NCBI GenBank assembly: GCA_003152695.1
Contig: PMAT01000080.1
Location: 1,473-65,472 of the forward strand
Source of the DNA: Acidobacteriaceae bacterium
GTDB lineage: Bacteria; Acidobacteriota; Terriglobia; Terriglobales; Acidobacteriaceae
Direction of reading: 5' to 3'
DNA length: 64,000 bases
The notes below the pieces were generated by a model. It was not told the DNA's origin, searched no databases, and saw only the letters and a program-made list of their open reading frames with translations. A program made the position numbers and the translations under genes. Positions 62,872-64,000 of the stretch are shown here, in pieces; position 1 is the first letter of the stretch, and each line of letters begins with the position of its first letter.

Positions 62872-63441
62872 TTACAAACTGCGACGCAAACGAAGAGCGG
62901 CTGCGGCGGCCACGGTCACTTTCAGGAGCTCCGCAACCAGGAACGGATACAAACCGAAAAATGCAGCGCGCTGCCAACTGTGCGTCATTATCGCCAGCCA
63001 ACTGAGACCTCCGGCGAACAGTACCACCTCGGCAATCGCACCAGCCATCACGTTGCGCACAAATCCGAATGGCCCGCGCTCCACGATCCACCCTGCCACG
63101 AAGGCGACAACCGGGTATGCCCACAAGTAACCCGCCGTAGGACCGAACAACTGGGCCAAGCCTCCCGGACCAACCGGACTAAACACCGGCAAGCCCATAG
63201 CGCCCCACGCCAGGTACAGCGCGGCGGCGGCAAAACCGCGCCGGCTTCCCAGCGTAAGGCCGATCAACAACACTCCAAAGTTCGCCAGGGTCAAAGGTAC
63301 AGGGGTAAAGGGTAGAGGCAAAACCAGCCGGGCACAGACGGCGATGACGGCGCTGGCGCCAATCACGATGCCCGCCTGCTTAATCAAGCTGGAAGATGAT
63401 TCGGAGACATTTGCGTCGGTATGTAGTGCAGTTCTTAACAT
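62872..63441 (-). CDS. bioY: Biotin transporter substrate-binding subunit BioY
   Basis: A 189-residue membrane protein, S component of an ECF vitamin transporter, with six spans. Typical segments are LPFTPVPLTLANFGVLLIGLTLGSRRGFAAAALYLAWGAMGLPVFSP at about 44-90, GPTAGYLWAYPVVAFVAGW and YPFLVAELLKVTVAAA. No ECF A or T subunits are adjacent; solitary BioY proteins are known to transport or to share a common module. It lies 27 bases downstream of a 57-codon membrane gene on the same strand. Confidence 0.94.
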   Translation of the reverse strand: MLRTALHTDANVSESSSSLIKQAGIVIGASAVIAVCARLVLPLPFTPVPLTLANFGVLLIGLTLGSRRGFAAAALYLAWGAMGLPVFSPVGPGGLAQLFGPTAGYLWAYPVVAFVAGWIVERGPFGFVRNVMAGAIAEVVLFAGGLSWLAIMTHSWQRAAFFGLYPFLVAELLKVTVAAAAALRLRRSL

Positions 63442-63468
63442 TTCTTCCTCGTGAATCGGACAACGTTC

Positions 63469-63642
63469 TTATGAAGTTTTCTCTTTGGTGGTGCTGTCCG
63501 CAGCGTCTTCAATTACTGCTCGCACCTGGGCATCCATTTGCTCCTGCCGGAGATGCCGCTTGACGCGAAAATGGATTGCCAGTGCCACGATGACGAGCGC
63601 TGCGGTGCACAGAACCAGAAGTGCAAAAAATAGTTTAATCAC
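63469..63642 (-). CDS. Small single-span membrane protein, 57 residues
   Basis: The start is GTG 63642, preceded by TGAGGT. The peptide opens MIKLFFALLVLCTAALVIVALAI, one membrane segment, and continues with a charged cytoplasmic tail (RVKRHLRQEQMDAQVRAV, then EDAADSTTKEKTS). It ends 27 bases before bioY on the same strand. No family is recognised; coding status is supported by the start site and membrane-protein composition. Confidence 0.6.
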   Translation of the reverse strand: MIKLFFALLVLCTAALVIVALAIHFRVKRHLRQEQMDAQVRAVIEDAADSTTKEKTS

Positions 63643-63730
63643 CGAACCTCAGAATATCAGATCGGGAATAGCGGAACTCCAGATTGGGCGGCAAGGTGGG
63701 CTTCCTCTGACGGTTTTCGACTGCCAGCAG

Positions 63731-64000
63731 CTACACACCGACGGGAAATGGCTTGGCGCTGTGCTCTTCGCCGCGCTCGCGCACCAGGCTGTCAAAGCGG
63801 CCCTGAAGCAACGACATCAGGCCGGTGTACCAGTATCCGAAGACGAACAGGAACAAGAACGGTACCGTGATGTAGTTTTCATTGGCGATGGCGTACCAGA
63901 CCGTCAAGGCAAAATATGTGCCAATTAGCAACTCGATATATGGGACCCAGCCCAGACGCTTGCGATACTTCTTGGCCGCGATAGCTCTGTCTTTTTTGTT
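63731..64000 (-). CDS. Membrane protein, C-terminal 89 codons (cut by window edge)
   Basis: The frame is open to the right edge. The visible part reads KDRAIAAKKYRKRLGWVPYI, then two membrane segments (ELLIGTYFALTVWYAIA and YITVPFLFLFVFGYWYTGLMSLLQ) and a polar tail. A basic stretch before paired C-terminal spans occurs in several glycosyltransferases, but the visible part is too short to assign. It probably begins beyond 64000. Confidence 0.6.
   Translation of the reverse strand, partial: NKKDRAIAAKKYRKRLGWVPYIELLIGTYFALTVWYAIANENYITVPFLFLFVFGYWYTGLMSLLQGRFDSLVRERGEEHSAKPFPVGV

Overview
The window looks like a chromosomal segment of an acidobacterium, probably a Terriglobia or Koribacter-type lineage. 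This is inferred from gene content. It has a Ser/Thr kinase with a TolB-like propeller, large VPS10/sortilin-like propeller proteins, a carboxypeptidase-domain TonB-type receptor, tandem DUF507 genes, a futalosine-pathway menaquinone gene (mqnD) and GC-rich coding DNA. There is no transposase, integrase, prophage, CRISPR array, rRNA or tRNA. About 50 genes are supported, mostly housekeeping.

Layout. 1-1.0 kb: groES-groEL on the minus strand behind a canonical CIRCE operator. 1.2-5.6 kb: an M48 metalloprotease, then a methyltransferase gene that appears to have been split by about 1.9 kb of foreign-looking DNA carrying a membrane glycosyltransferase. 5.6-18 kb: OsmC, an aminotransferase, a frameshifted 2-hydroxyacid dehydrogenase, purQ, a short AI-2E-like protein, dnaE, accA and the 2-oxoacid:ferredoxin oxidoreductase pair korAB. 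18-32.6 kb: Zn alcohol dehydrogenase, tatA-tatC, a C-terminal processing protease, a YbaK-type deacylase, the kinase-propeller protein, a fructokinase, cold shock protein, azoreductase with a MarR regulator, queG and two DUF507 genes. 32.9-43.5 kb: a respiratory complex I operon nuoCDHI-JKLMN, missing nuoA, B, E, F and G. 43.7-64 kb: acyl-CoA dehydrogenase, murB, two head-to-head VPS10-like paralogues, bacterioferritin, an exported DUF5666-like protein with a TonB-type receptor, an RsbRD-like protein, an aminotransferase, a radical SAM protein, mqnD, bioY and a truncated membrane protein at the right edge.

The most unusual content is between genes. At least sixteen short arrays keep an exact 7-base period but use different 7-mers from locus to locus. 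They start or end within 0-6 bases of ten stop codons, and several occur as inverted pairs that could fold a whole intergenic spacer into a hairpin. Alongside them are a GCAAAATATT repeat element, REP-like hairpins that keep a GGGTAGAGC head and TTCA loop while the stem changes completely, and five copies of a GTCAT...AGGATCT repeat with a variable palindromic core. Together these form a rich, apparently non-coding repeat landscape and are the best candidate for an undescribed system.

Three small genes under 60 codons (45, 44 and 57 aa) and a 32-codon ORF with a near-perfect Shine-Dalgarno site were found by hand. All functional calls rest on reading motifs; no database search was possible.
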